This document shows, in pieces, positions 6,614 to 16,500 of a stretch of DNA of 52,930 nucleotides. The stretch lies in contig JAVBNC010000018.1 in NCBI GenBank assembly GCA_031551765.1, forward strand, positions 1-52,930, in the 5' to 3' direction. The first letter of the stretch is position 1, and the number at the start of each line of letters is the position of its first letter. The position numbers and the translations under genes were made by a program. The notes under the pieces are model-generated. The model had not been told where the DNA came from. It saw only the letters and a program-made list of their open reading frames with translations, and did no database searches. Source of the stretch: JAVBNC01 sp031551765. GTDB taxonomy: Bacteria; Desulfobacterota; Desulfovibrionia; Desulfovibrionales; Desulfovibrionaceae.

Positions 6614-9600
6614 CTATTCGTCCCCGGCCATGGCCATGGCTTCGCTGCCGGAGGAGGCCGCCTGACGCTTTTCGCGCGCGTCCGGGGGAATGGCCCGCGC
6701 CACGGCCTTGACCAGTTCGCCCAGATCCACGGGCTTGGCCAGATGCCCGTTCATGCCCGAGGCGAGCGCCTGGTTCACGTCTTCCGTATACGCATTAGCC
6801 GTCATGGCGATAATGGGAATGCCTTTTGCGTCCGGGTGAGAGGAGGCGCGTATTTCCCTGGCCGCGCCGTACCCGTCCAGCACCGGCATTTGCACGTCCA
6901 TAAAAATGAGCTGGTATTGCCCCGGCTCGGAAGCCAAAAATATGTCCACCGCCTGGCGGCCGTTTTCCGCCTCATCTATGGTCACGCCGGTGAAGTCCAG
7001 CAGCTCGTGGACAATGATGCGGTTCACCTCGATATCTTCCGCCAGCAGAATGCGGCGGCCGCAGAGGTCCATCCTGTCGGGCGCTTCCACCACGGCTTCA
7101 GGAGCGGCCGCCTCGCCCTTGGCGAAGGTCAGCGTAAAATAAAAGCGCGAGCCCGCGCCCGGTTCGCTGGCCACGGCGATATACCCGCCCATGGCCTGGA
7201 TGAGGTTTTTGCTGATGGAAAGACCCAGACCCGTCCCGCCGAAGCGGGCGGCAATGGTGTTGTCCGCCTGCTCAAAGGGCACGAAAAGGCGCGCCAGTTG
7301 TTCCCTGGTCATGCCTATGCCGGTGTCGGAAATGGTAAACTTGGCCGTGACTCTTTCCTGATCTTCCTGCACGATCTGGATGTGGAAACTCACCTCCCCG
7401 CCATTGTCGGTGAACTTGACCGCGTTACCCAGCAGGTTGATGAGCACCTGGTTGAGCCGCAGCTTGTCGCCCATCACCACAACGTCGGGGATGTCGCCGG
7501 AGTTGGTGGCAAAAACGACCTGTTTTTCAGCGCAGCGGGAAGAGATGATGGCCGCCGCTTCCCGGGCCGCCACGGCCAGGCTGAAGGGCTGGTCGGCCAT
7601 CTCCAGCTTGCCGGACTCGATTTTCGACACGTCCAGCACATCGTTGATAATGCCGAGCAAATGCCTGGACGAAGCCAGGGCCTGGTTGATGGAGGCCAGG
7701 GCTTTTTCCGGATCGTCCATGGATTTCTTGGCGATTTCCGACATGCCGATGACCGCGTTGAGCGGCGTGCGGATTTCATGGCTCATACGCGCCAGGAAGG
7801 CGCCCTTGGCCCGCGAGGCGGCCTGGGCGGCTTCTTCCGCCGCCTTGCGCTCCGTGACGTCCCTGGATATGCCCAGCATGCCGGTGACCGCGCCCTGCTG
7901 GAACAAAGGGGCTTTCAACGTTTCCAGCATCTTTTTCGTGCCGTTGGGGTAGGTAACCAGCTCTTCGACCACCTCAATGTTCCGGCTGTCCAGCACCCGT
8001 TTGTCCGCCACCACAAACTGCTCGGCCATTTCCGCGTCAATGGTGAACAGCTCTTTGTCACTTTTCCCAATGATTTCAGCTTCTTTTTTTCCAACGAACT
8101 TCTCAAAACTCGGGTTGCAGCTGGTATACAGGCTGTTCACGTCCTTGCAGAACACCAGGTCCGGGATGGCGGCGTAAACGGCGGTAAGCGTGGCCGTCTG
8201 CCGTTCCAGCTCCCGGGTGCGCATGGCCACGATTTGCTCAAGATTTTTGCGCAGCGACACATTTTTCATCAGAAAAATGCCCAGCAAACCGAGAAAGCCC
8301 AGCAGAAACGCGGCGAACACCAGCAGGAACACCAGGCGCGTACGGGCTATTTCCGCCGCGTAGTCGTAAGTGCGCCGTTCCCACTGGCTGGCAATGACTT
8401 CGGTTCTGGACACGGCCTGCGCCTTACTGACAATGGAGGCGAGGATATTCTGGTCCGGGCGGAAGCCGAACTTGGACTCTATGGGGTGGTGCAGCACGAT
8501 ATTGGCCTTGAAGCCCGGGTTCCGCCGGTAATTGGCCTGGCTGAGCAGATGGTTGCCCGAGGTGAAAAAGAGGTCTATCTCCCCTTTTTCCAGCGCCGCA
8601 AAGGCTTCCGCCACGGAATCAAAAGCTATGGCTCTGCTGTCCGCGAACCACTGGCCATACATTTCCTCGTATACAGTGCCTTTGTGCACGCCCACCTTCT
8701 TGCTCAGCACCTGGTAGATTTCCAGGTCAGGGTAGCCCGCCCTGGACAGGAACATATATAAAGAAGTGCTGTAGGACCGGTCGGCCCAGAGATACTTGCC
8801 GGAGCGCGCGTCGGAATAGAGCAGTTCCGAAATAACCAGGGCCTTGCCGGAAGAAAACATGGCCAGAAGTTCCGTCCAGGTGACGCCCGGCTTGTTGGCC
8901 GGCTCAAAAACAAGCCCCGTGAGCTTGGAGATTTCCCGCAGCACACTGGGCACTATTCCCTGAAAAGCCTTCTCTTGTTCATTATAGAAGCAGATGGGGT
9001 AGTTGTCGTCTTCCATGCCCACCGGTATGGTCGTCTTTGCGCGGGCCATTTCCTGCAGGTAGCGCTTTTCTCCTTCCGTGAACTTGCTGAAAAGCTGGTA
9101 GCGCCTGTAATCATGCGCGCCCTGGGCATAGAGTTCCGCCAGCGTGTCCATACCGCCGCCGCGAATGTATTTGTCCACCACGGAAATGACGGCGGCGAAT
9201 TCGGGCCGCTGCGCCGTCAGCGATACGGGGATATAGGTGAGCGGAAAAAACTCCTTGGGAATGACAAAGTCGTACTTCATAAAAAACGATTCCGTGACGC
9301 TTTCATTGATGAACGCGTCTATGGAATCGTCCAGCAGCATCTTTGCGGCGGCCTCGAAATTATCGACGAACACGGGCTCAAAGGGCTTTTTGTACACGGC
9401 GGTAAAAGGCGCCAGGTGCACGGAACCGGTCAGAAACCCCAGCTTAGGAACGCGCCTTTTGGAGACAGCGTTGAGATCTTCGTTGGCGGACTTGGTGAAA
9501 ATGGTAATGGAACGCTCGGCTATCGCGTCGGTCATCAGGTATTTTTTGCGGCGCTCCGGCGTCGGAATCAGGTCGCCGGAAAAATCCACGCTCCCGTCTT

Positions 9601-9934
9601 CCAGGCCTTGAATAATCGCGTCCCAGTCCCGTACTTCCGGCACAAAACTCAGGCCGAAAAGCGCGGAGAGATGCGCGCAGAAATGCTTAGTATAGCCTGA
9701 AAGCCGGTCGCTTTCATCCGTAAACAATTCGGTGGAAGGCAGGGCCGCATAAACAAGGGGCCGGCCCCGCGCGCGCAAGGCCTCAACAGCCGCGATTTCC
9801 CGCTCCGTAATGCCGGGGACGCTTTTATAGGAAAGCGTCCCGGCGGCCTTTCCGGGCGCCGCGCAGGCCGATAGCGCAGGGAAACAAAGCGCCGCCATAA
9901 CAACAGCGGCCAGTGCTATCCTGGAGAGCTTCAT
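6614..9934 (-). CDS. Hybrid sensor histidine kinase with two periplasmic SBP domains
   Basis: A 1106-residue BvgS/EvgS-like protein. The signal or anchor is MKLSRIALAAVVMAALCF. Two substrate-binding-protein (SBP_bac_3) domains follow, about residues 45-290 and 300-525. A membrane helix lies near 533-556 (LVFLLVFAAFLLGFLGL), then a PAS domain at about 580-700. The HisKA domain has the phospho-accepting H719 in FLARMSHEIRTPLNAVIGM. The ATPase domain shows NLLGNAVKF, DTGIGM and GGTGLGLSIS. A C-terminal receiver has D1013 in IFMDVQMPVLDG. No Hpt domain or output domain is attached, so a separate phosphotransfer protein is needed. SBP domains bind amino acids, sugars or dicarboxylates; the ligand is unknown. 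It is divergent from the adhesin gene, which could be a target, but no link is proven. Confidence 0.92.
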   Translation of the reverse strand: MKLSRIALAAVVMAALCFPALSACAAPGKAAGTLSYKSVPGITEREIAAVEALRARGRPLVYAALPSTELFTDESDRLSGYTKHFCAHLSALFGLSFVPEVRDWDAIIQGLEDGSVDFSGDLIPTPERRKKYLMTDAIAERSITIFTKSANEDLNAVSKRRVPKLGFLTGSVHLAPFTAVYKKPFEPVFVDNFEAAAKMLLDDSIDAFINESVTESFFMKYDFVIPKEFFPLTYIPVSLTAQRPEFAAVISVVDKYIRGGGMDTLAELYAQGAHDYRRYQLFSKFTEGEKRYLQEMARAKTTIPVGMEDDNYPICFYNEQEKAFQGIVPSVLREISKLTGLVFEPANKPGVTWTELLAMFSSGKALVISELLYSDARSGKYLWADRSYSTSLYMFLSRAGYPDLEIYQVLSKKVGVHKGTVYEEMYGQWFADSRAIAFDSVAEAFAALEKGEIDLFFTSGNHLLSQANYRRNPGFKANIVLHHPIESKFGFRPDQNILASIVSKAQAVSRTEVIASQWERRTYDYAAEIARTRLVFLLVFAAFLLGFLGLLGIFLMKNVSLRKNLEQIVAMRTRELERQTATLTAVYAAIPDLVFCKDVNSLYTSCNPSFEKFVGKKEAEIIGKSDKELFTIDAEMAEQFVVADKRVLDSRNIEVVEELVTYPNGTKKMLETLKAPLFQQGAVTGMLGISRDVTERKAAEEAAQAASRAKGAFLARMSHEIRTPLNAVIGMSEIAKKSMDDPEKALASINQALASSRHLLGIINDVLDVSKIESGKLEMADQPFSLAVAAREAAAIISSRCAEKQVVFATNSGDIPDVVVMGDKLRLNQVLINLLGNAVKFTDNGGEVSFHIQIVQEDQERVTAKFTISDTGIGMTREQLARLFVPFEQADNTIAARFGGTGLGLSISKNLIQAMGGYIAVASEPGAGSRFYFTLTFAKGEAAAPEAVVEAPDRMDLCGRRILLAEDIEVNRIIVHELLDFTGVTIDEAENGRQAVDIFLASEPGQYQLIFMDVQMPVLDGYGAAREIRASSHPDAKGIPIIAMTANAYTEDVNQALASGMNGHLAKPVDLGELVKAVARAIPPDAREKRQAASSGSEAMAMAGDE

Positions 9935-10383
9935 GACAAACCCAGGGCCTCTTGGCTAACCATGTACACTTTTTACTATTTTTTTATTTACAGCAAGAGC
10001 CCGCGCGCTATCACGATACGGGACTGTCACCATGTGCGACTGTGGAGGGATGTGTCCGCACCCACAAAGCATGATCATTTTACTCTACTATTAATTTTAC
10101 ACGAAACGTTGCCTGTTTCCCCCATGACACGCGATACTCCGTATTTTCATACGCCGCGCTACGGCAAGTTAGTCCCCATTATCATACGCTTTAGCGGAAG
10201 TACATGCTATTCTGCAAGGTTTTGCGCATACAGCACAGCGGCAATTCTGCAACGGGCCGGTACTTTCTCTTGTGGCGGCCAGGCCGCCCTCCCGCCTCGG
10301 CTCCACGATAGTGCCGCCGCACGCAGGGCACGGCAGCCTGTAGTTGCAAGCCACTTTGGTTATTAATTGCAAAAATCGGCACA

Positions 10384-10395
10384 TGATATTGATCA
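10384..10395. promoter_or_regulatory. CRP/FNR-type palindrome upstream of the adhesin
   Basis: TGATATTGATCA is a perfect TGAT-N4-ATCA palindrome, the core of the FNR/CRP-family operator. It lies about 65 bases upstream of the candidate -35 element and 180 bases before the adhesin start, a position compatible with activation by an anaerobic regulator of this family. Confidence 0.35.
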
Positions 10396-10460
10396 TTGTT
10401 TTCATATAAGTCATCGTTTACTACCTACTCACTGAGTCATGTATAAAATATATTTCTGCG

Positions 10461-10489
10461 TTGACTCCATTTTTATTGAATTTAATTCT
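10461..10489 (+). promoter_or_regulatory. Candidate sigma-70 promoter of the adhesin gene
   Basis: TTGACT (10461-10466) is followed after 16-17 bases by TAATTC/AATTCT. The -35 is good and the -10 is poor. It would give a leader of about 80 bases before the ATG at 10576, where ggaagggga provides the ribosome binding site. Confidence 0.35.
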
Positions 10490-10575
10490 CACTTCCGAGA
10501 CATAAAAAATCCGCACCGCTCCGGTTGGACCTGGGCAAAAGTGGGCACCTAGCAACGTCTCGGAAGGGGAACTGT

Positions 10576-13500
10576 ATGGCACTCACACCTCCCGCCAACC
10601 TGAACTCTCAGGTTGTACAACTCGCCCGCCCGGACGCAGGTCAAACCATAACCGTGCCCGCCGGCGCCGATTCTGTATTGAAGCTGGACTTTGCCCCGGA
10701 CGCGGCCAGTACCGAAGCCGCGGGCAAGGACCTGGTTTTTTCATTTCCTGACGACGCCAAGATCGTTGTCAGCGGATTTTTTGACAAGGGCGCGGACGCC
10801 CTGCCCAGCCTGGAACTGGAAGACGGCAGCCAGCTCAGCGGCAAGGACTTCTTAACCGCCTTCAACCCGGACCTTTTGTCCACGGCCGCCGGGCCTTCAG
10901 CCGGAAGCAGTCCTTCCAGCGGCTCCGGCGCCTATAGCGACGACCCCGGCGCCCTGCTTGGCGGGGTCAACCGTCTGGGCTCTCTCGGCACGGACCAGTG
11001 GGGCCGCTCCACAGCGGTCGCCTTTGACCCGGAAGACACACTGCCCCCGGCCGTCGCGCCGCTTATCGCCATAACGCCCGGAGCCGATCCGGCCCCCGGC
11101 GCTCCGCCGAACAGCCCCGCGTATGCGCTGGAAGCGCAAGGGATTAACCTGACGGTGAACGAGCGCTTTCTGCTCAACGGCAGCACCCCGGACCCGGCTT
11201 CCCAGCACGCCACCGTGGCTTTTCTCATCACTTCCAATGACGGCGTGGCTTCCATCACCCTGACCCAGAACGGCGTAGCCCACATCCTTACCGTGCAGCC
11301 CGACGGCACGCTCTCCGGCTTTCCGGCCGGGGGAATCGCCGGGACCACAGGCACCCTGAGCAACCCGCAGCTCATCGCTCTGGGCAACGGCCAGTATACC
11401 CTGGAGTTCGACTACAACTTCGAGCACCAGATCAGCCATCCGGGCGCCATTCAGGGCACGGACACCGCCGGGGACGTGGACAGCTTCCTCATTTCCGCCA
11501 CCAGCCTCAACGGCGCGGTTACCGGTACCGTGTACGCCCACATTGACGTCATTGACGACATTCCGCGCATAGAAATCGGCGCGCCCCCCGCCGCTGACGA
11601 CAGCGTCAGCCTGGCTGAAGGCCACAGCGTCACCGGCGCGCTGGATATCGTGTTCGGCGCGGACGGCCCCCACGCGCTGGAAGCCTTCAAGGTCAACGGC
11701 GCGGTGTACACGCTGGGTGAAACAGTGGATACCGGCGAAGGCAGCTTCCGCATCTTTCTGGACAACGGGCAGTACTTTTACCAGTACACGGCCCACGCGG
11801 ACATCGGCAACGCCACGGACAGCGTGCTCATCACCGTCACCGACGGCGACGCGGACATCGCTTCCGACACGCTGTTCCTCAGCATCTCGGACGTGGCGGT
11901 CACCCCCGGCCCCGTAACCCTGACGGTGTTTGAAAACGCCCTGGACACCCCGCTGGCCACGGGCAGCAACCCGCCCTCCCCCCTGGAAACCGCCACAGCG
12001 TCCCTGGGCCTGCCCGCCGGGACAACGGCGGCCGACGGCAACTACGACCTGGTTTCCGGCGGCGCCGTCATCGGCTTCGTGACCGTAAGCGGCGGCCAGG
12101 TGAGCTACACGCTGCTGGATAATGCGCCCCACCCGGACGCCGGAATAGGCGCGCCGCTCCTTCTGGGCACGGCCACCATTCCCGTGACCGACGCCTTTGG
12201 CAGTACCGGCGCGATCAGCGTCAACGTAAACGTGGTGGACGACATCCCCAGTATCGAGCTGGGCAACCCGGGACCGGACAGCGCCAGCCTGTTTGAGGGG
12301 CTGACCATCAGCGGCCCCGTGAGCATCGTATTCGGCGCGGACGGCCCCAGCGCGGCCAACGCGTTCCAGGTCAACGGCGCGGCCTACACCCTGGGCGACA
12401 CGGTGGATACCGGCGAAGGCAACTTCCGCCTGTTCCTGAACGCGGGCCAGTACACCTACGAGTACACGGCCCATGCCAACGTGGGCAATGTCACGGACAG
12501 CGTGATCATCACCATTACCGACGGCGACAACGATATCGCGTCCGATACCCTGAACCTGACCATTGCGGACAGAGTCATTGAGGCCCAGCCCCTGACGCTG
12601 ACGGTGTATGAAAATGCCCTGGATACCATCGGGAGCGATCCGGCTTCCCCTCTGGAAACCGCAAGCATCACCCTGGGTTTGCCCGCCGGGACCACAGCCG
12701 CCGACGGCACTTACGACCTGCTTGCCGCCGATTCCAGCGTCATCGGTTTTGTAACCGTAAGCGGCGGTACGGCGAGCTACACCCTGCTCGACAACGTCAC
12801 CCATCCGGATGCCGGCATAGGCGCGCCGCTCCCCCTGGGCACGGCCAGCATTCCCGTGACCGACGGCCTTGGCAGCACCGGCAGCGTGCTGGTCAGCGTC
12901 AACGTCATCGACGACGTGCCCAGCATCACCATAGGCGCCCCCCTTCCCGTGGAAGAAGGAATCAACTTGCTGAGCGTCGGCGGCTCCACGCAGGAAGGGC
13001 ACAGCCTCACCGGCACCGTGAGCCTGACCTTCGGAGCGGACGGCGCCCATGCCACGGATGCCTTCAAGATCAACGGCGCGGCCTACGCGCTGGGGGATAC
13101 GGTGGATACCGGCACAGGCAGCTTCCGCCTGTTCCTGGACAGCGGCCAGTACAAGTATGAGTACACGGCCCATGCCAACGTGGGCAACGCCACGGACAGC
13201 GTAACCATCACCATTACCGACGGCGACAACGACATCGCGTCCGACACCCTGAACCTGGGTATCTCGGACGTGGTCATTGAAACAAGCCCTGTGACCCTTA
13301 CCGTGTACGAAAATGCCCTGAACGCCACAGGCAGCGACCCGGCTTCACCCCTGGAAACAGCCAGCGCCACGCTGGGTCTGTCTGCGGGGATAACAGCGGC
13401 CGACGGCACCTACGACCTGGTTTCCGCCGCTTCCATTGTCATCGGTTTCGTGACCGTGACCGGCGGTACGGTGAGCTACACCCTGCTCGACAACGTCACC

Positions 13501-16500
13501 CATCCGGATGCCGGCATAGGCGCGCCGCTTCCCCTGGGCACGGCCACCATCCCCGTGACCGACGGCCTTGGCAGCACCGGCACCGTGCTGGTCAACGTCA
13601 ATGTGGTGGATGACATCCCCAGCATCGAACTCGGCACCCCCGGCCCGGACAGCGCAAGCCTGGAAGAAGGCCATACCGCCACCGGCCTGGTGAACCTGGT
13701 GTTCGGCGCGGACGGCCCCCATGCCACGGACGCCTTCAGGGTCAACGGCGCGGCCTACACCCTGGGTGACACAATTGATACCGGCACGGGCAGCTTCCGC
13801 CTGTTCCTGAGCGCGGGCCAATATACCTACGAGTACACGGCTCACGCCAATGTGGGCAACGCGACAGACAGCGTGACCATAGCTATCACCGACGGCGACA
13901 ACGACATCGCGTCCGACACCCTGAACCTGAGCATTGCGGACAGAGTCATTGAAGCCCAGCCCCTGACGCTGACGGTGTATGAAAATGCCCTGAACGCCAG
14001 CGGCAGCGACCCGGCTTCACCCCTGGAAACGGCCAGCGCCCCTCTGGGCCTGCCCCTGGGGATAACAGCGGCCGACGGTACCTACGACCTGGTTTCCGCC
14101 GCTTCCATTGTCATCGGTTTCGTGACCGTGACCAGCGGTACGGTGAGCTACACCCTGCTCGACAACATCGCCCATCCGGATGCCGGCATAGGCGCGCCGC
14201 TTCCCCTGGGCACGGCCACCATCCCCGTGACCGACGGCCTTGGCAGCACCGGCACCGTGCTGGTCAACGTCAATGTGGTGGATGACGTGCCGGTGCTTGA
14301 GTTCCACTCCCCCGGCATTGATTCCTTTGGCACCGTTGACAGCGGCACTATCGCCACCCTGGCGGGCCTGGATCTTCGCGGCGGCGCGGACGGCATTGCC
14401 TCCATTCTGGTAAAGCTGGACAGCGGCGCCCCGGTCACCGCCTCGCAAACCGCTCCGGGTTCCGGCATCTGGGTGGCCGCGCTGGCTAACGGCAGCACGC
14501 TCACCCTGGATACCGCCACCGGCCAGACAAGCTTTGCCGGCGGCAGCCTCGCCGCCGGTCCCCACGCGCTTGAAGTCACGGTGACGGACGCGGACGGGGA
14601 TACGGCGGGCGACACCCTGCAACTGACCCTCCAGAGCCCGTTAGACATCTCCATCAGCGCCACGGACACCTTCGTTCATGAAGCGGCCCTGCCCAACGGC
14701 ACAGGCGTGGACTGGATCCATAACGGCAGCGCCGTGGACACGACGGCGGGCGGTACGTTCACCATCACCGGCACGCCGGTCAGCGTGGCCATTTCCCTCG
14801 GCGGCACGCCCACCGGCATAACCCTGCCCGCCGCTCTCGGCGGCAGCGCCTCGGCCGTCATCAACGGCGATACCTTCTCCGTCACCAACACCGGCGGCGG
14901 CACGTACGCCTACACCTTCACCCTGGGCGGACCCAAGACCCACGGCACCGTCAACGACAGCGCCATGGGCGAAACGGTCGGCATCGGCCTGAATATCACG
15001 GCAACAGGGCCTGGCGGCACCAAGTCCGCCTCGACCACCATCACGGTGTTTGACGATGAGATCACGGCGAACAGCGCGCACGTGGACATCAACGAGCCGA
15101 AGCCCGTGAACTACGCCATCACCCTGGTGGTGGACACCTCCGGCAGCATGGCCTGGAACCTCACCAACAGTAATACCGCCCCGGCCGGACAGTCCCGGCT
15201 TGACTACACCAAGGCCGCCCTGAACCACATGCTGGATCAGTACGCCGCGGGCGCCAACGGCGGTGCGTTCGTCATCCACCTGGTGACCTTCTCGGACAGC
15301 ACGGGCGTCAACCAAACCTACGCGACTATTGCCGCAGCCAAGACGGCCATCAACGACCTTTCGGCGAATGGCGGCACTCTGTACAACACAGGTCTCAGCC
15401 CCGCGCTGACCCATGCGCAAAACGACCTGGCCAGCTATCCTGGCTACGAGCACAAGGTCTACTTCCTCTCCGACGGGGAACCCAACGAAGGCGGCGCCGT
15501 GCCCAGCGCCTGGCAAACCTTTGTCAACGGCCCCAGCGGCGACCTGGTGGATGTCTACTCCGTGGGCATCGGCCTTGGCACTTCCGGCGCCGGCGCCACC
15601 GCCATGCGTCTTGCCATTGACGGCAGCGAAGGAACCGGCGGGGATACCTACATCGGCCTGACCAGCGCCAGCCAGCTTTCCGCCGCCCTGGAAGGCACCA
15701 TTGAATCCGCGGCGGGCAACCTCCTGACCGGCGTGCTCGGCGCGGACCAGCCCATTACCCTTGCCAGCATCAGTGTGGGCGGCACCGTTATCCCGATTAC
15801 CGGAAGCGGCGAAACAGAAATCGACCTGGGCCAGGGCGTGACCCTGTTCGTGAAGGCCGACGGCACCTACCGCATTGAAGCGGCCCAGGGCGTGGACAAC
15901 GACATCACCTTCAACAACGTCACCTTCAACCTCAAGGACGCCGACGGCGACATCCGCGCCGTGCCGGTGCCCATCACGGTGCACGACTACAACCCGGCGG
16001 CCTACGACAACATCGCCGCCTCCTGGCAGACGGTGACGCCCGCCGCCACCCAGATTACCCTGGACCATGCCAACGCCACCAGTGCCACGGCCTTTACGGC
16101 CGCCGGCTGGACGCGGGTAGGCAGCAGTTCGGTGTCTTATAACCAGTCGACGCCCACGGGCTGGACCGGAAGCAACGATCTGGATACCGACAGCAGCAGC
16201 AACAGGGAAAACGGGTTCACCTTAAGCGCCAGCGGCGCCACTTTGGCGAACGTGGTCAGCCAACTCGGGTATGGTGCGAACACCAACGCCGCCATCAGCT
16301 ATCTGGCCACGCTGGGTGTCACCATAACCAACAACACCGGGCAAACCAACAGCTTCCAGGACGCCAGCATCGTCGCCAAGACCTTCGCGCTGACCGGGGG
16401 CTCGGACTTCAAGTTCAACTACCAGTTCATGAACGGCCGGCAGAACAGCAGCAACTACGACCGGGACGCTTCCTTCTACGTGTTGAAGGATGCGAGCGGG

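Larger units (their letters stand above)
9935..10575. other. Long divergent intergenic region between kinase and adhesin
   Basis: About 640 bases more AT-rich than the flanking genes. The right part holds a TGAT-N4-ATCA palindrome (10384-10395) and a candidate promoter for the adhesin. The middle carries a minus-strand frame with two Cys-x-x-Cys pairs (10169-10414), which I do not accept as a gene. The length suits complex regulation of the adhesin. Confidence 0.5.

Noticed and set aside
10169..10414. Minus-strand 81-residue frame with two Cys-x-x-Cys pairs upstream of the adhesin
   Set aside because: Starts with several weak ATGs, lacks a good ribosome binding site and does not look like a zinc-ribbon family; likely chance in a regulatory region.
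10897..13173. 758-codon minus-strand open frame opposite the adhesin repeats
   Set aside because: Opposite strand of GC-rich repetitive coding DNA; composition is low-complexity Ala/Gly/Val/Arg and repeats with the same period.
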